Assembly (NCBI GenBank): GCA_959600635.1
Contig: CAUGMN010000012.1
Span: 1 to 43,325, forward strand
DNA from: QAMX01 sp003149835
Lineage (GTDB): Bacteria; Bacillota; Clostridia; Oscillospirales; QAMX01
DNA: 43,325 bases
Direction: 5' to 3'
In this document: piece after piece, positions 33,463 through 41,511 of the stretch
Layout: the number at the start of each line of letters is the position of its first letter
Position numbering within the stretch: position 1 is the stretch's first letter
Made by a program: the position numbers and the translations under genes
Notes under the pieces: model-generated
What the model was told of the DNA's origin: nothing
The model's input: the letters and a program-made list of their open reading frames with translations, nothing else
The model's database searches: none

Positions 33463-34485
33463 ATGGAAAGCTGTGCATTGATCCCCTCCTACCGTCCCGA
33501 CGGCAGGCTGATTCAAACGATCGCGGCTCTGAAAGAAGCGGGATTTGAGCGGATCGTCGTCGTGGACGACGGGTCGGGCGCGGAGTTCGCACCTCTGTTT
33601 TCGCAGGCGGAACGGGATTATTCTGCGGTCGTGCTCCGCCATACGGTGAATATGGGCAAGGGGCGCGCCTTAAAAACCGGCTTTTGCTGGATTCTCGCGC
33701 GGTATCCGTCCTGCTGCGCCGTCTCCGTCGACGGCGACGGCCAGCATTCCGCCGAATCCGCCGTCGCAGCCGCGGAGCTGGCCGAGGCGAACCCCGACGC
33801 GCTGATCTTAGGCTGCCGCCGCTTTGCGCGGCAAAAGTCCATGCCTATTCCGAATCTGATCGGCAACGTGGCGACGAGAGCCGCCTTTTTTCTGCTGACC
33901 GGCATCCGCTTTGCCGATACGCAGTGCGGTCTGCGCGCCTACCCGCCGGGCGTGATGCGCCTGTTGTGCAATGTCGCAGGCGACCGGTTTGAGTTTGAAA
34001 GCAACACCCTGCTGGCAGTCCGAAAGCTCCATCTGCCCGTCATCGAATTCGGCCTTGAAGTCCTGTATGCCCCGGCGGGAGAATATGTCTCGACGTACCG
34101 CCGCGCGGCCGACTCGGCGCGCATTGCCCGCTGTCTGCTGGATTTCGCGCTGCTGCCGCTGCTGTTTGGCCTGATCTCTTCCGTTCTGCTGCTCTGCTTC
34201 ACCGCCGCGGGCGCGGCCGCCGCTCTCAACGGCACGGCGGCGTTTCTCTGTGTGCTCGCGGGGAAGCTGCTGCTGGCGTTGGTCTCGCCTCGAAAGCTGC
34301 TCGGTTCGGTATACGCCTGTTCAGCCGCCGCGCTTTACGGCCTTTGTTTTTTTCTGCTGTGCGCCGCGTCTCTGCCGCCCGCCGGAGCGTTTGCCCTGCT
34401 TCTGCTGCCCTATTCGCTGGTTTCGTTTGCGCTGTACCGGCTCTTTAACTTTGGCTTTTGTCCGAGGCTTCTGCGTTTCCGATAA
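33463..34485 (+). CDS. family 2 glycosyltransferase with C-terminal membrane helices
   Basis: A 340-residue protein resembling dolichyl/polyprenyl-phosphate sugar transferases. The N-terminal GT-A domain has ALIPSYRPDGRLIQTIAAL, VVVDDGSG, VNMGKGRALKTGF, the metal-binding VDGDGQH (about residues 94-100) and TQCGLRAYP. Helices from about 225 anchor the C-terminus (FALLPLLFGLISSVLLLCF and three more). With the divergent GtrA protein it probably makes and flips a lipid-linked sugar for an envelope polymer. AAAGGTAAGGTGGACT precedes the ATG. Its end overlaps the convergent queG-like gene by 41 bases. Confidence 0.87.
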   Translation: MESCALIPSYRPDGRLIQTIAALKEAGFERIVVVDDGSGAEFAPLFSQAERDYSAVVLRHTVNMGKGRALKTGFCWILARYPSCCAVSVDGDGQHSAESAVAAAELAEANPDALILGCRRFARQKSMPIPNLIGNVATRAAFFLLTGIRFADTQCGLRAYPPGVMRLLCNVAGDRFEFESNTLLAVRKLHLPVIEFGLEVLYAPAGEYVSTYRRAADSARIARCLLDFALLPLLFGLISSVLLLCFTAAGAAAALNGTAAFLCVLAGKLLLALVSPRKLLGSVYACSAAALYGLCFFLLCAASLPPAGAFALLLLPYSLVSFALYRLFNFGFCPRLLRFR

Positions 34486-35254
34486 TCTCCGCGTTGCGTT
34501 TGATAATGCCGCCGCCACGCCACAGAAACGCCCGGCCGGCGTAATATCGTTCGACCGCGCCGTTCGACAGATGTTTCAGGGTCTCATAATCGAAATCACA
34601 TACCAGCTCCTCGCGGAAAGCGGGGAGCTTTGTCTGTTCGGCGGCGCGGTTGGCCGGACATGCCTTTTGACAGATGTCGCAGCCCCATGCGGTTTCATAG
34701 CGGCGCATCAGCGCCTTTTCTGCCTCTGATAATTCGCCCTTCCGCTGCGTAATCTCCGAGAGACAGCCGGATTCAACCGGACAAGCTCTGCGGCAGGCGC
34801 CGCACCCTATACACGGCCGCGGCGCGCGCAGAGGCGACGTTTCGCCGTCAAAATCCCCGCATATCTCGCCTAAAAAGACGTAACTGCCATATCGTCTCGT
34901 CAGCAACAGTCCATTCTGTCCGATCTCCCCGAGGCCGGCGGCCGAAGCGAGGGCGACCTCTTGAAACGGCGAGGCGTCGGCATATGAGCGCAGCAGCCAA
35001 CGTCCGCCGCCCGCCGCCGTGACGGCCTCCGCAAACAGCTCACGCAGCACAAGATGATAATCCCGTCCGCGCGCATAGAGCGAAATCGTCCCGGCCTGCT
35101 CCCCGCAGTAGTACGGAACAGCGGCTATAATCACGGTTTTGCAGGGCGGCAAACATTTCCCGGGCAATAAATATGCCCCCGCGTCGGACGCGGCGACGGC
35201 GGCCGTGACCGCCCCTGACGCGGCTTCCAAACAGCTTCGAATCTTTTTCGTCAT
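34445..35254 (-). CDS. QueG-like epoxyqueuosine reductase homologue (DUF1730/4Fe-4S)
   Basis: A 269-residue iron-sulfur protein. The two clusters are marked by CIGCGACRRACPVESGC (about residues 143-159) and GCDICQKACPANR (about 189-201), as in QueG, which reduces epoxyqueuosine in tRNA wobble position 34 with cobalamin. It is shorter than E. coli QueG and lacks the C-terminal HEAT-like repeats, as some clostridial homologues do, so exact activity is not certain. The ATG at 35254 overlaps the stop of the 55-residue ORF (ATGA), which decides the start. Translation is probably coupled. Confidence 0.78.
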   Translation of the reverse strand: MTKKIRSCLEAASGAVTAAVAASDAGAYLLPGKCLPPCKTVIIAAVPYYCGEQAGTISLYARGRDYHLVLRELFAEAVTAAGGGRWLLRSYADASPFQEVALASAAGLGEIGQNGLLLTRRYGSYVFLGEICGDFDGETSPLRAPRPCIGCGACRRACPVESGCLSEITQRKGELSEAEKALMRRYETAWGCDICQKACPANRAAEQTKLPAFREELVCDFDYETLKHLSNGAVERYYAGRAFLWRGGGIIKRNAEIIGNAEASDKSQS

Positions 35255-35418
35255 GTTTCGGCACACGTGAAGAGCGAATCAAAGAGGCGCGGTTTTTCCA
35301 GCCGCGCCCAGACCAACGCCCAGCGCAGAAAGCGCGTAAAAACGACGTCCAGCGCGATCAACAGCGCTGAAAAAATTAAAACCCTTGTGTTTTTGTAAAG
35401 CCTATCCTGATTCCACAT
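35251..35418 (-). CDS. 55-residue single-helix membrane protein
   Basis: A short gene between the nucleotidyltransferase and queG-like genes. It begins at the ATG at 35418 after CGAGGCTGATTTGA and ends in an ATGA overlap with the queG-like start. It overlaps the end of the preceding gene by 17 bases. Residues 11-31 (TRVLIFSALLIALDVVFTRFL) form one membrane helix that resembles the first helix of ECF-transporter S components, so it may be a truncated member; the charged tail (WARLEKPRLFDSLFTCAET) does not fit that family. A 7-bp GC hairpin lies within it at 35286-35308. The tight coupling on both sides supports real translation. Confidence 0.55.
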   Translation of the reverse strand: MWNQDRLYKNTRVLIFSALLIALDVVFTRFLRWALVWARLEKPRLFDSLFTCAET

Positions 35419-35752
35419 TCAAATCAGCCTCGAAATTGATATTTTTATGGATGATATAGAGGGAATCAGGATACAATCTCCACTCTGTCTGCTCGGTTCC
35501 GTCAAAAAATGCATCAAACAGCTGATTTCCCCGTTCCGTAAAACGATAAGAAGCGTTGCCTTTTTTTACGCACCAAATGTTGGATTCCTCGCGTTTCTGC
35601 GCTTCTGGCGCTACAATTTTGTGCAAATACCGCGAGCGGGTCGGCTCGTACAGCTCCCATCCGCCGTCCAGCATACAGCGGACGATCTCGTCCCGGTCCT
35701 CCCAATAGACCGCCACGTCCAAATCCTTATGAGGGCGCGTTTTTGTCCCTAC

Positions 35753-35765
35753 AAACAGATCAATC
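35753..35765. repeat. target-site duplication, left copy
   Basis: AAACAGATCAATC, identical to 35937-35949. The flanking bases differ on both sides, so the duplication is exactly 13 bp. Confidence 0.85.
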
Positions 35766-35936
35766 AGTCGATTGTAAAACGTAGTTTTACAATCGAGAGA
35801 CTCGCGCTGATCGCACTCGCTACGCTCGTTTGGTCGGCGCGAGGGCTCGCTTTGCTCGCCAAAGTCGAGTTTTTGAGGTGGCAAAGCCACCTCAAAAACG
35901 AATTTGAATGGTAAAGCGAGAGTTTTACAATCGCCT
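35766..35936. mobile_element. 171-bp MITE-like palindromic element
   Basis: The ends are 15-bp inverted repeats with one mismatch: AGTCGATTGTAAAAC (35766-35780) and, on the other strand at the right end, AGGCGATTGTAAAAC (35936-35922). An additional inverted copy of the repeat core makes a perfect 12-bp hairpin at the left end (35769-35795, loop GTA). A second perfect hairpin, TTTTTGAGGTGGC and its complement with loop AAA, lies at 35870-35898. The middle is a series of CTCGC/GCGAG repeats. There is no transposase gene, so it would be moved in trans. The flanking 13-bp direct repeat shows it inserted by transposition. Confidence 0.85.
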
Positions 35937-35949
35937 AAACAGATCAATC
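35937..35949. repeat. target-site duplication, right copy
   Basis: AAACAGATCAATC, identical to 35753-35765 and offset by 184 bases; it encodes part of the native AIDLF segment on the minus strand. Confidence 0.85.
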
Positions 35950-36093
35950 GCGCCGCCGCAAATCGCATAGTCCATGCCCATCCTGCGCAGAAACTGATTC
36001 AGTTCATTGAGCAAATCCATGTGGTTTCCCCTCAACCGCTCTTGTCCTTCCGTCCGCCGTTTCCCGCAGGCGCTGTTCGCCCTGCATTTTTGG

Positions 36094-37158
36094 TTACTCG
36101 ACGTCCAGCGGCAGCTGCTCGGCGGCGGCCATCGCCGTATTGGGCGGCTTCATGCCAAGGTGCGCATAGGCCTGCGGCGTCGCGCAGCGGCCTCGCGGCG
36201 TCCTGTTGAGAAACCCGATCTGCATGAGATAGGGCTCATAGACGTCTTCGATCGTCGCGGCGTCCTCCCCGATCGTCGCCGCCAGCGTTTCCAGCCCGAC
36301 GGGGCCGCCGCCGTAGTGCTCAATGACGCTTTTCAGCATCCGCCTGTCGAGAGAATCGAGGCCGAGCGCGTCGATTTCCAGCGTATTCAGCGCCATATCC
36401 GCGACCGCTTTGGTGATGACGCCCTGCGCCTTGATCTGAGCGAAATCGCGCACCCGCCGCAGCAGGCGGTTCGCGATCCGCGGCGTACCGCGCGAGCGCG
36501 AGGCGATTTCCAGCGCGCCGCCCTCTTCGATCTGAATTTGCAGAATCGCGGCGCTGCGCTTGACGATCAGCGACAGCTCCTGCGGGGTATAGAGCTCCAA
36601 GCGCATGATGACGCCGAAACGGTCGCGCAGCGGCGCGGTGAGCTGGCCGGCGCGCGTGGTCGCGCCGATGAGCGTAAACTTCGGCAGGGAGATGCGCAGG
36701 GATTCCGCGCCCATTCCCTTCCCCATGATGATATCGAACGCGTAATCCTCCATCGCCGGATACAGCACTTCTTCAACCGCGGGATTGAGCCGGTGGATCT
36801 CATCGACAAACAGGATATCGTTTTCGTTGAGCTTTGACAGAAGCGTCGCCAGATCCTTGGCTTTTTCAATTGCGGGGCCGCTTGTCACGCGCAGAGAAAC
36901 ACCCATCTCATTGGCGATGACACCCGCGAGCGTGGTCTTGCCCAGCCCCGGCGGACCGTACAGCAGGCAGTGGTCGATCGGCTCCCCGCGCAGGCGCGCG
37001 GCGTTGATATAGACGTTCAAAAGCTCTTTCGCTTTGGATTGCCCCAGATACTCCCCAAGCGTCCGCGGGCGCAGCGCGTTTTCAACGGCGCTGTCGCCGC
37101 TGACCGCCGCCGGCGTGACGATCCTGCTTTCGCTGTCATCTGAAAACGTCAGCGCCAT
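36094..37158 (-). CDS. ruvB: Holliday junction branch migration helicase RuvB
   Basis: A 354-residue AAA+ motor that drives branch migration with RuvA. Walker A is GPPGLGKTT (about residues 66-74), Walker B FVDEIHR (about 116-122), sensor 1 GATTRAG, and the arginine-finger region RDRFG. The C-terminal winged helix ends with GFLNRTPRGR. The N-terminal RPRTLGEYLGQ is typical. AAAGGAGCGG precedes the ATG, 23 bases after ruvA's stop. The disrupted nucleotidyltransferase gene follows 73 bases downstream. Confidence 0.97.
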   Translation of the reverse strand: MALTFSDDSESRIVTPAAVSGDSAVENALRPRTLGEYLGQSKAKELLNVYINAARLRGEPIDHCLLYGPPGLGKTTLAGVIANEMGVSLRVTSGPAIEKAKDLATLLSKLNENDILFVDEIHRLNPAVEEVLYPAMEDYAFDIIMGKGMGAESLRISLPKFTLIGATTRAGQLTAPLRDRFGVIMRLELYTPQELSLIVKRSAAILQIQIEEGGALEIASRSRGTPRIANRLLRRVRDFAQIKAQGVITKAVADMALNTLEIDALGLDSLDRRMLKSVIEHYGGGPVGLETLAATIGEDAATIEDVYEPYLMQIGFLNRTPRGRCATPQAYAHLGMKPPNTAMAAAEQLPLDVE

Positions 37159-37181
37159 ATTCAGCCGCTCCTTTCACTCTG

Positions 37182-37787
37182 TCAGGTATTTTTCAGCGCG
37201 TTCCGAATAATTTCTTCGGTCGCCATTGCATCCGCGCCCGTGACGCCGGAAACCGCCTTGACCGCCTCCGCTCTGGAATAACCGAGGACGATCAGCGCCG
37301 AGACGGCGGCCTCACGGTTGCCACCCGTCATCGGCGGCGCCTCGCCGTCCAGCCCGGCGGCCAGTCCGTCGAGCTCTTCGCCCATTGATTTGGCAATTTT
37401 GTCCTTTAATTCGAGCAGAATTCGCTGCGCAAGCTTTTTGCCCACGCCCTGCGCGCGCGTCAGCATCTTTTCGTCGCCGTTAATAATACCGATCGCGAAA
37501 TGATCCGGCGTCGTCGCCGACAGGATCGCCATGGCAGCCTTTGGCCCGACGCCGGATATATCGATGAGCATTAAAAAGCTGTTCTTCTCCTTTAAATCAG
37601 CAAACCCGAACAGTTCCACCGCGTCCTCGCGCACGTAGAGGTGCGTATACAGGCGCAGCTTCTCCCCCACTTTGGCGCGCGTCAGCGTATTCGTGGAAAC
37701 CGCGAGGCGATAGCCCACGCCGCCGCAGTCGAGCACCACCGCGTTGGGCAGCGCATAAGCGACCGTTCCTTCGATAAAATAAAACAA
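37182..37787 (-). CDS. ruvA: Holliday junction DNA-binding protein RuvA
   Basis: A 201-residue protein with three RuvA domains: the N-terminal OB fold (GTVAYALPNAVVLDCGGVGYRLAVS), two helix-hairpin-helix motifs (LIDISGVGPKAAMAIL, about residues 73-88, and RAQGVGKKLAQRILLEL, about 111-127), and the C-terminal RuvB-contacting domain (AAVSALIVLGYSRAEAVKAV). The start is the TTG at 37787, ten bases after AAAGAAAGGA; the ATG adjacent to that site is out of frame. The 228 bases up to ruvC hold only a short open stretch (ending MTDTNSEFLEQ) with no convincing start. Confidence 0.96.
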   Translation of the reverse strand: MFYFIEGTVAYALPNAVVLDCGGVGYRLAVSTNTLTRAKVGEKLRLYTHLYVREDAVELFGFADLKEKNSFLMLIDISGVGPKAAMAILSATTPDHFAIGIINGDEKMLTRAQGVGKKLAQRILLELKDKIAKSMGEELDGLAAGLDGEAPPMTGGNREAAVSALIVLGYSRAEAVKAVSGVTGADAMATEEIIRNALKNT

Positions 37788-38015
37788 ACCGGCATGTTCC
37801 TTTCTTTACTGCTCCAAGAACTCGCTGTTCGTATCCGTCATAACCCAAGCGGCTCCCGTCCAGCCACTTCCGCAAAACCGGCTGCGGCCGAGGCGATAAG
37901 CCGATTCTCTTGGCCTTGCGCGGGCTTTTATAAAATTTCAGCGGATATCTCCGTGCTTTCGCTTTCTGTCACCGGCTTCCGAAAGCGCGCCGCGCGGCCG
38001 CGCAAAAAAGGCCTG

Positions 38016-38516
38016 TCAGACGCCTTTGCGCGCCAGCGGCGACGAGCCGTTCAGCGCCAGCGCGATGGCCAGCGCGTCGGCGGCATCGTCAGGCTTAGGC
38101 ACCTCCGGCAGTTTCAGGCGCAGGCGCGTCATCTCCATCATCTGTTTTTTGGTCGCCTGACCGTAACCGGTCAGCGCCATTTTGACCTGCAAGGGCGTGT
38201 ACTCAAATGTCTCTACGCCGCGCTCGCGCAGCGCCAGGAGAATGACGCCGCGCGCCTCGGCGACCTGGATCACGGTTTTCTGGTTGTTTTTATAAAATAA
38301 CTGTTCCACCGCCGCCGCGTGCGGCTTGAACTGATCGATCAGCACATTCATATCGCGGTAGATGACCATCAGCCGGTCCGGCAGAGGCATCCCGGCTTCC
38401 GTCGTGATCACGCCGTGACCGAGCGGGCTTGCCACGCCGCGTACCGACGATATGACGCCGTATCCGACGATTCCCACGCCGGGGTCTATGCCGAGAATAA
38501 TCACTGTTTTCACCAT
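38016..38516 (-). CDS. ruvC: crossover junction endodeoxyribonuclease RuvC
   Basis: A 166-residue RNase H-fold resolvase. Catalytic acids are visible in ILGIDPGVGIVGYG (Asp near residue 10), AAAVEQLFY (Glu near 70) and KPDDAADALAIAL (Asp pair near 140-146). It resolves Holliday junctions with RuvAB, encoded downstream. The ATG at 38516 has only a weak ribosome binding site. A probable promoter lies at 38695-38723, giving a leader of about 170 bases. Confidence 0.95.
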   Translation of the reverse strand: MVKTVIILGIDPGVGIVGYGVISSVRGVASPLGHGVITTEAGMPLPDRLMVIYRDMNVLIDQFKPHAAAVEQLFYKNNQKTVIQVAEARGVILLALRERGVETFEYTPLQVKMALTGYGQATKKQMMEMTRLRLKLPEVPKPDDAADALAIALALNGSSPLARKGV

Positions 38517-38694
38517 TTTCGTTCAGAATCGGCCGGTACTGGCGACGCGCGCACTTTGGACGCATCGCCCCGCCGGACGAGGCTCAGGTCTCCCCGGGAT
38601 ATCCCGCTTCCTCCGAACCGCCCGTTTTCTCTCCGCTCGGGGACGTCCAGAATTTCAATACCGGCCCTGTTACGCCGTCATAGATGATATGATT

Positions 38695-38723
38695 ATTATA
38701 CCATAAACGGCTATACCGCGCAA
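38695..38723 (-). promoter_or_regulatory. promoter of the ruvCAB operon
   Basis: Minus strand: TTGCGC (38723-38718), a 17-base spacer, TATAAT (38700-38695). The leader down to ruvC (38517-38694) shows no recognised regulatory RNA; one frame in it is open for about 35 codons but lacks a start. Confidence 0.55.
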
Positions 38724-38764
38724 GCCTCCCACAAATCCGGCGTTTTTCGTTTATGAAATATTCC

Positions 38765-38793
38765 TTGACAGTGCAACTTCCCGGGTATATAAT
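38765..38793 (+). promoter_or_regulatory. full-consensus promoter of the MBL-fold lipoprotein gene
   Basis: TTGACA (38765-38770), a 17-base spacer, TATAAT (38788-38793), divergent from the ruvC promoter. Confidence 0.88.
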
Positions 38794-38889
38794 ATATTTT
38801 GAATGATTAGCCGAATCTGCTTTCCATATTTTTTATGCGTTTTTGCATATTCTGCGGAAGAGATTCGCCTTTCGGATGCGAGGCTGTTT

Positions 38890-39822
38890 ATGAAACGTCG
38901 GCTCCTGCTGCTGCCCCTTGTTCTGTTGTTATGCTGTTTTCCGCTCTCGGCCTGCGAGTATGCCGATACCTTTCTCTCTTTACTGCCCCCGGCCACTTCT
39001 TCTGATCCGAGCGGCGGCGAGGGCTCTGCCTTTCCCGGCCATGGCGGCGATTGGCTGGACATCTATGTGATCGACTGCGGCCAAGGCGATTCGATTTTTC
39101 TCTCCCTGCCGGACGGAAAAACCATGCTGATCGACGCCGGCACTCAATCGGACGCCGAGTCGGTGCTGGATTTTCTGGATTCCCTGAACGTCCGCCGGCT
39201 CGATTTTGTCGTCGCCACCCATCCGCACGAGGATCATATCGGCGGCTTAGACGACTGTATCGAGAAATATGAGGTTGGAACCGTCTATATGCCCGACGCC
39301 GTTGCCACAACGCGCGCGTTTGAAAATCTGCTTTGCGCGATCGAAGAAAAAAACCTTTCCGTCACCGTTCCGGAAGCCGGCCAATACCTGATCGGCGACG
39401 CTTCCGGCGAATTTTCCATTCAATGTCTCGCGCCGAACAGCGCCGAATACGACGGAATGAACAATTATTCCATCGTGCTGCGCGTCACTTACGGAAAGCG
39501 TTCCGTACTATTGACGGGAGACGCCGAGACGCTCAGCGAGAACGAAATGCTGATGAGCGGTTACGATCTGTCCGCAGACGTGATCAAGCTCGGCCACCAC
39601 GGTTCTTCTACCTCCTCCTCCGAGCCGTTCCTTTCGGCTGTTTTTCCCTCTTACGCCGTCGTCTCCTGCGGGGTTGACAACAGCTACGGCCATCCGCACC
39701 GGGAAACGCTCGAGCTGCTGAAACGCTTCGGCGCCGTTGTCTTTCGGACGGATACGGACGGTACCGTGCAGATTTCGACAGACGGCAGCGCACTGACCGT
39801 TCAGGCGCTCGGGAAATCCTGA
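38890..39822 (+). CDS. ComEC/Rec2-like metallo-beta-lactamase-fold lipoprotein
   Basis: A 310-residue protein with a lipoprotein signal (KRRLLLLPLVLLLCCFPLSAC; the lipobox Cys is near residue 21). The MBL-fold metal site is THPHEDHIGGLDD (about residues 105-117), with LLTGDAE and KLGHHGSSTSSSEPFL (about 240-255) matching the ComEC C-terminal hydrolase domain. ComEC's membrane channel part is absent, so this is a stand-alone secreted form that may degrade nucleic acids or other phosphodiesters at the cell surface. The ATG at 38890 follows GCGAGG; an upstream in-frame ATG would bury the signal. A DUF3006 gene follows, a common pairing. Confidence 0.87.
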   Translation: MKRRLLLLPLVLLLCCFPLSACEYADTFLSLLPPATSSDPSGGEGSAFPGHGGDWLDIYVIDCGQGDSIFLSLPDGKTMLIDAGTQSDAESVLDFLDSLNVRRLDFVVATHPHEDHIGGLDDCIEKYEVGTVYMPDAVATTRAFENLLCAIEEKNLSVTVPEAGQYLIGDASGEFSIQCLAPNSAEYDGMNNYSIVLRVTYGKRSVLLTGDAETLSENEMLMSGYDLSADVIKLGHHGSSTSSSEPFLSAVFPSYAVVSCGVDNSYGHPHRETLELLKRFGAVVFRTDTDGTVQISTDGSALTVQALGKS

Positions 39823-39935
39823 AAGAGAGGCCGGAAAACGGTGCGGAAAAACAGACTGTTTTGTCGATGGATTCGGCCGCATATGCATGGGCCGGACAAC
39901 CATCCTCATATACTGAAAGGGCGCGGTGATGTGTG

Positions 39936-40148
39936 ATGTGGATCATCGACAGGTTTGAAGGCGAATTCGCCGTTTTGGAGGGCGAGACCGGAATGCTGAC
40001 GGTTCCGCGTTCCTCCCTGCCGGCCGATATCCGTGAAGGGGACGCCGTCACCGCATTGCCGGACGGCCGCTATGCGCTCGACGCAGGGCGAAGCGAGCAA
40101 CGGCGCAAACAGCTTTCTTCGCTTTTTGAACGCCTGAAAAAAAAGTAG
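39936..40148 (+). CDS. DUF3006 domain protein
   Basis: A 70-residue protein: MWIIDRFEGEFAVLEGETGMLT, then VPRSSLPADIREGDAVTALPDGRY, the full DUF3006 pattern of small beta-barrel-like proteins. The function is unknown, but the family is repeatedly encoded next to ComEC-like MBL proteins, as here 113 bases downstream. The start is the ATG at 39936 or the GTG at 39933. Confidence 0.85.
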   Translation: MWIIDRFEGEFAVLEGETGMLTVPRSSLPADIREGDAVTALPDGRYALDAGRSEQRRKQLSSLFERLKKK

Positions 40149-40258
40149 CCGCCGCGCTCGTCGTATCCGGTTTTCCCCTCCCGCTATATGCGCCGTATAG
40201 GAGCGCATAATCCGGGAAAAATAAGACATTCGGTTGATTATTTTGAGGAGGCGATCTG

Positions 40259-41425
40259 TTGACAGGATTAAAGCTGTGGATTATCACGATCTGTATGGTC
40301 GCGCTGATTTTTGCGTTATGGTATTTCTCGGATATCCTTATGCTCTTCCTGATCTCTGCGGCGCTTGCTTTTCTGCTCTCTCCGCCCGTCAATTATTTGC
40401 AGAGAAAGATGCAGACAAAAAAGCGAATCCTGCCTACCGTCATCGTCTTTATCTGCACGCTGGCGCTCATTGCCGCGCTGCTCGCCATCCTGCTGCCGAT
40501 TCTTTACGATCAGATCGTCTCGGTTATCAAAAATATCGGGCAGTATGCTTCTACGATTACCGATTTTCTCGACCACATCGCGGAATACGCCGTTGAGCTC
40601 GGCCTCCCCGAATCGCTTATGGATTCGATCTACAAGCTCACCAGCACCTTTGAGAACTTTATCGTCACGTTGGTCGCCAATATCGGCAGCGCAATTTTAC
40701 AGCAGTCGCTGAAAGCGCTTGATCTTGTGATCTTCTTCTGCCTGACCTTTTACTTCATGCTCGACGGCAAAAATATCTACCGCGCTTTTGAGGGGCTGTT
40801 TCCCGACAACGGCAAGGTTCGCATCCGCCGCATTGCGCTGGAACTCAACGTGCTGGTGTGGAACTATTTAAAGCAGCACATCATCATCTCCGGCGGAATG
40901 TTCGTTGTGACGCTGATCGGCTTTCTCTGTTTCGGCCTTGAATACGCGCTGTTGCTCGCGTTTGTCGCCTTTTTTCTCGACTTTATCCCGTATATCGGCT
41001 CTATTATCGCCGGTATTGTCGCGGCGGCCTCCGCGTTTATTTCCGGCGGTATCGGTCTGGCTTTCTGGGTGCTCGTCTTCGTGATCTGTGTCCAGCAGAT
41101 CGAAGGAAATATCATTATGCCGAAATTTCAGGCCAAAAGCGTCGACGTACACCCGCTGGCCGTCATTTTCTCCCTGCTGGCCTGCAACAAGCTCTGGGGC
41201 ATCTTCGGCATGTTTATCTCCGTGCCGGTCGCGGGGCTTGTAAAGGTGCTGTTCGTAGAGATCCGCGATCTGTACAGATCCATTGACCGCCCCGGCGGGT
41301 TTGGCAGCGCCGACGCCGACAACCCGATGCTCAGTCCGCTGATTGAAGCGGCTGCCAAGAAAAAGGAACGCTCCGACACGGCGATCGACCGGCTGATCAA
41401 CCGTTTCCGCAAAAAGAAGCCGTAG
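40259..41425 (+). CDS. AI-2E family transporter (PerM/UPF0118)
   Basis: A 388-residue membrane protein with about seven to eight helices: two near residues 5-40, one at 60-85, a long soluble segment (about 90-150), then helices at about 150-170 and 205-330. FLDFIPYIGSIIAGIVAA (about 240-258) and QQIEGNIIMPKFQAKSVDVHPL (about 281-302) are the family hallmarks. Members export small molecules or act as Na+/H+ antiporters; the substrate here is not predictable. The start is TTG at 40259 after GAGGAGGCGATCTG. The tail is rich in Lys and Arg. Confidence 0.88.
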   Translation: MTGLKLWIITICMVALIFALWYFSDILMLFLISAALAFLLSPPVNYLQRKMQTKKRILPTVIVFICTLALIAALLAILLPILYDQIVSVIKNIGQYASTITDFLDHIAEYAVELGLPESLMDSIYKLTSTFENFIVTLVANIGSAILQQSLKALDLVIFFCLTFYFMLDGKNIYRAFEGLFPDNGKVRIRRIALELNVLVWNYLKQHIIISGGMFVVTLIGFLCFGLEYALLLAFVAFFLDFIPYIGSIIAGIVAAASAFISGGIGLAFWVLVFVICVQQIEGNIIMPKFQAKSVDVHPLAVIFSLLACNKLWGIFGMFISVPVAGLVKVLFVEIRDLYRSIDRPGGFGSADADNPMLSPLIEAAAKKKERSDTAIDRLINRFRKKKP

Positions 41426-41511
41426 CGCCGTTCCAGCTTTGAAAAAGTCAAAGCCGCGTACACGGCAAATTCTTGCGATCAATTATTTTTGAATAAAGGA
41501 CTGAATGGATT

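Larger units (their letters stand above)
35402..36020 (-). pseudogene. nucleotidyltransferase gene split by a MITE-like insertion
   Basis: The 5' part starts at the ATG at 36020 after GAGGGGAAACCAC and encodes MDLLNELNQFLRRMGMDYAI then CGGAIDLF, after which the element supplies a stop (TAA) three codons later. The 3' part resumes with DLFVGTKTRPHKDLDVAVYW and runs to the stop at 35402. Joined across one copy of the 13-bp repeat, the frame is continuous (144 residues) and reads GGAIDLFVGTKTRPHKDLDV, a typical aminoglycoside/lincosamide-nucleotidyltransferase-like motif with its metal-binding Asp pair. The insertion is 184 bases including one repeat, so it shifts the frame. A longer frame reading through the element exists but is artefactual. 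Confidence 0.85.

Noticed and set aside
35402..35968. Continuous 188-residue frame across the insertion
   Set aside because: Its N-terminal 67 or so residues translate the palindromic element in an arbitrary frame; the native gene start lies at 36020 in another frame.
37788..38015. Small gene between ruvC and ruvA ending MTDTNSEFLEQ
   Set aside because: The frame has protein-like composition for about 40 codons but no start codon with a ribosome binding site; the in-frame ATG would encode only 11 residues.
38517..38694. Small coding frame or riboswitch in the ruvC leader
   Set aside because: A frame of about 35 codons is open but lacks a start, and no known riboswitch motif is seen.
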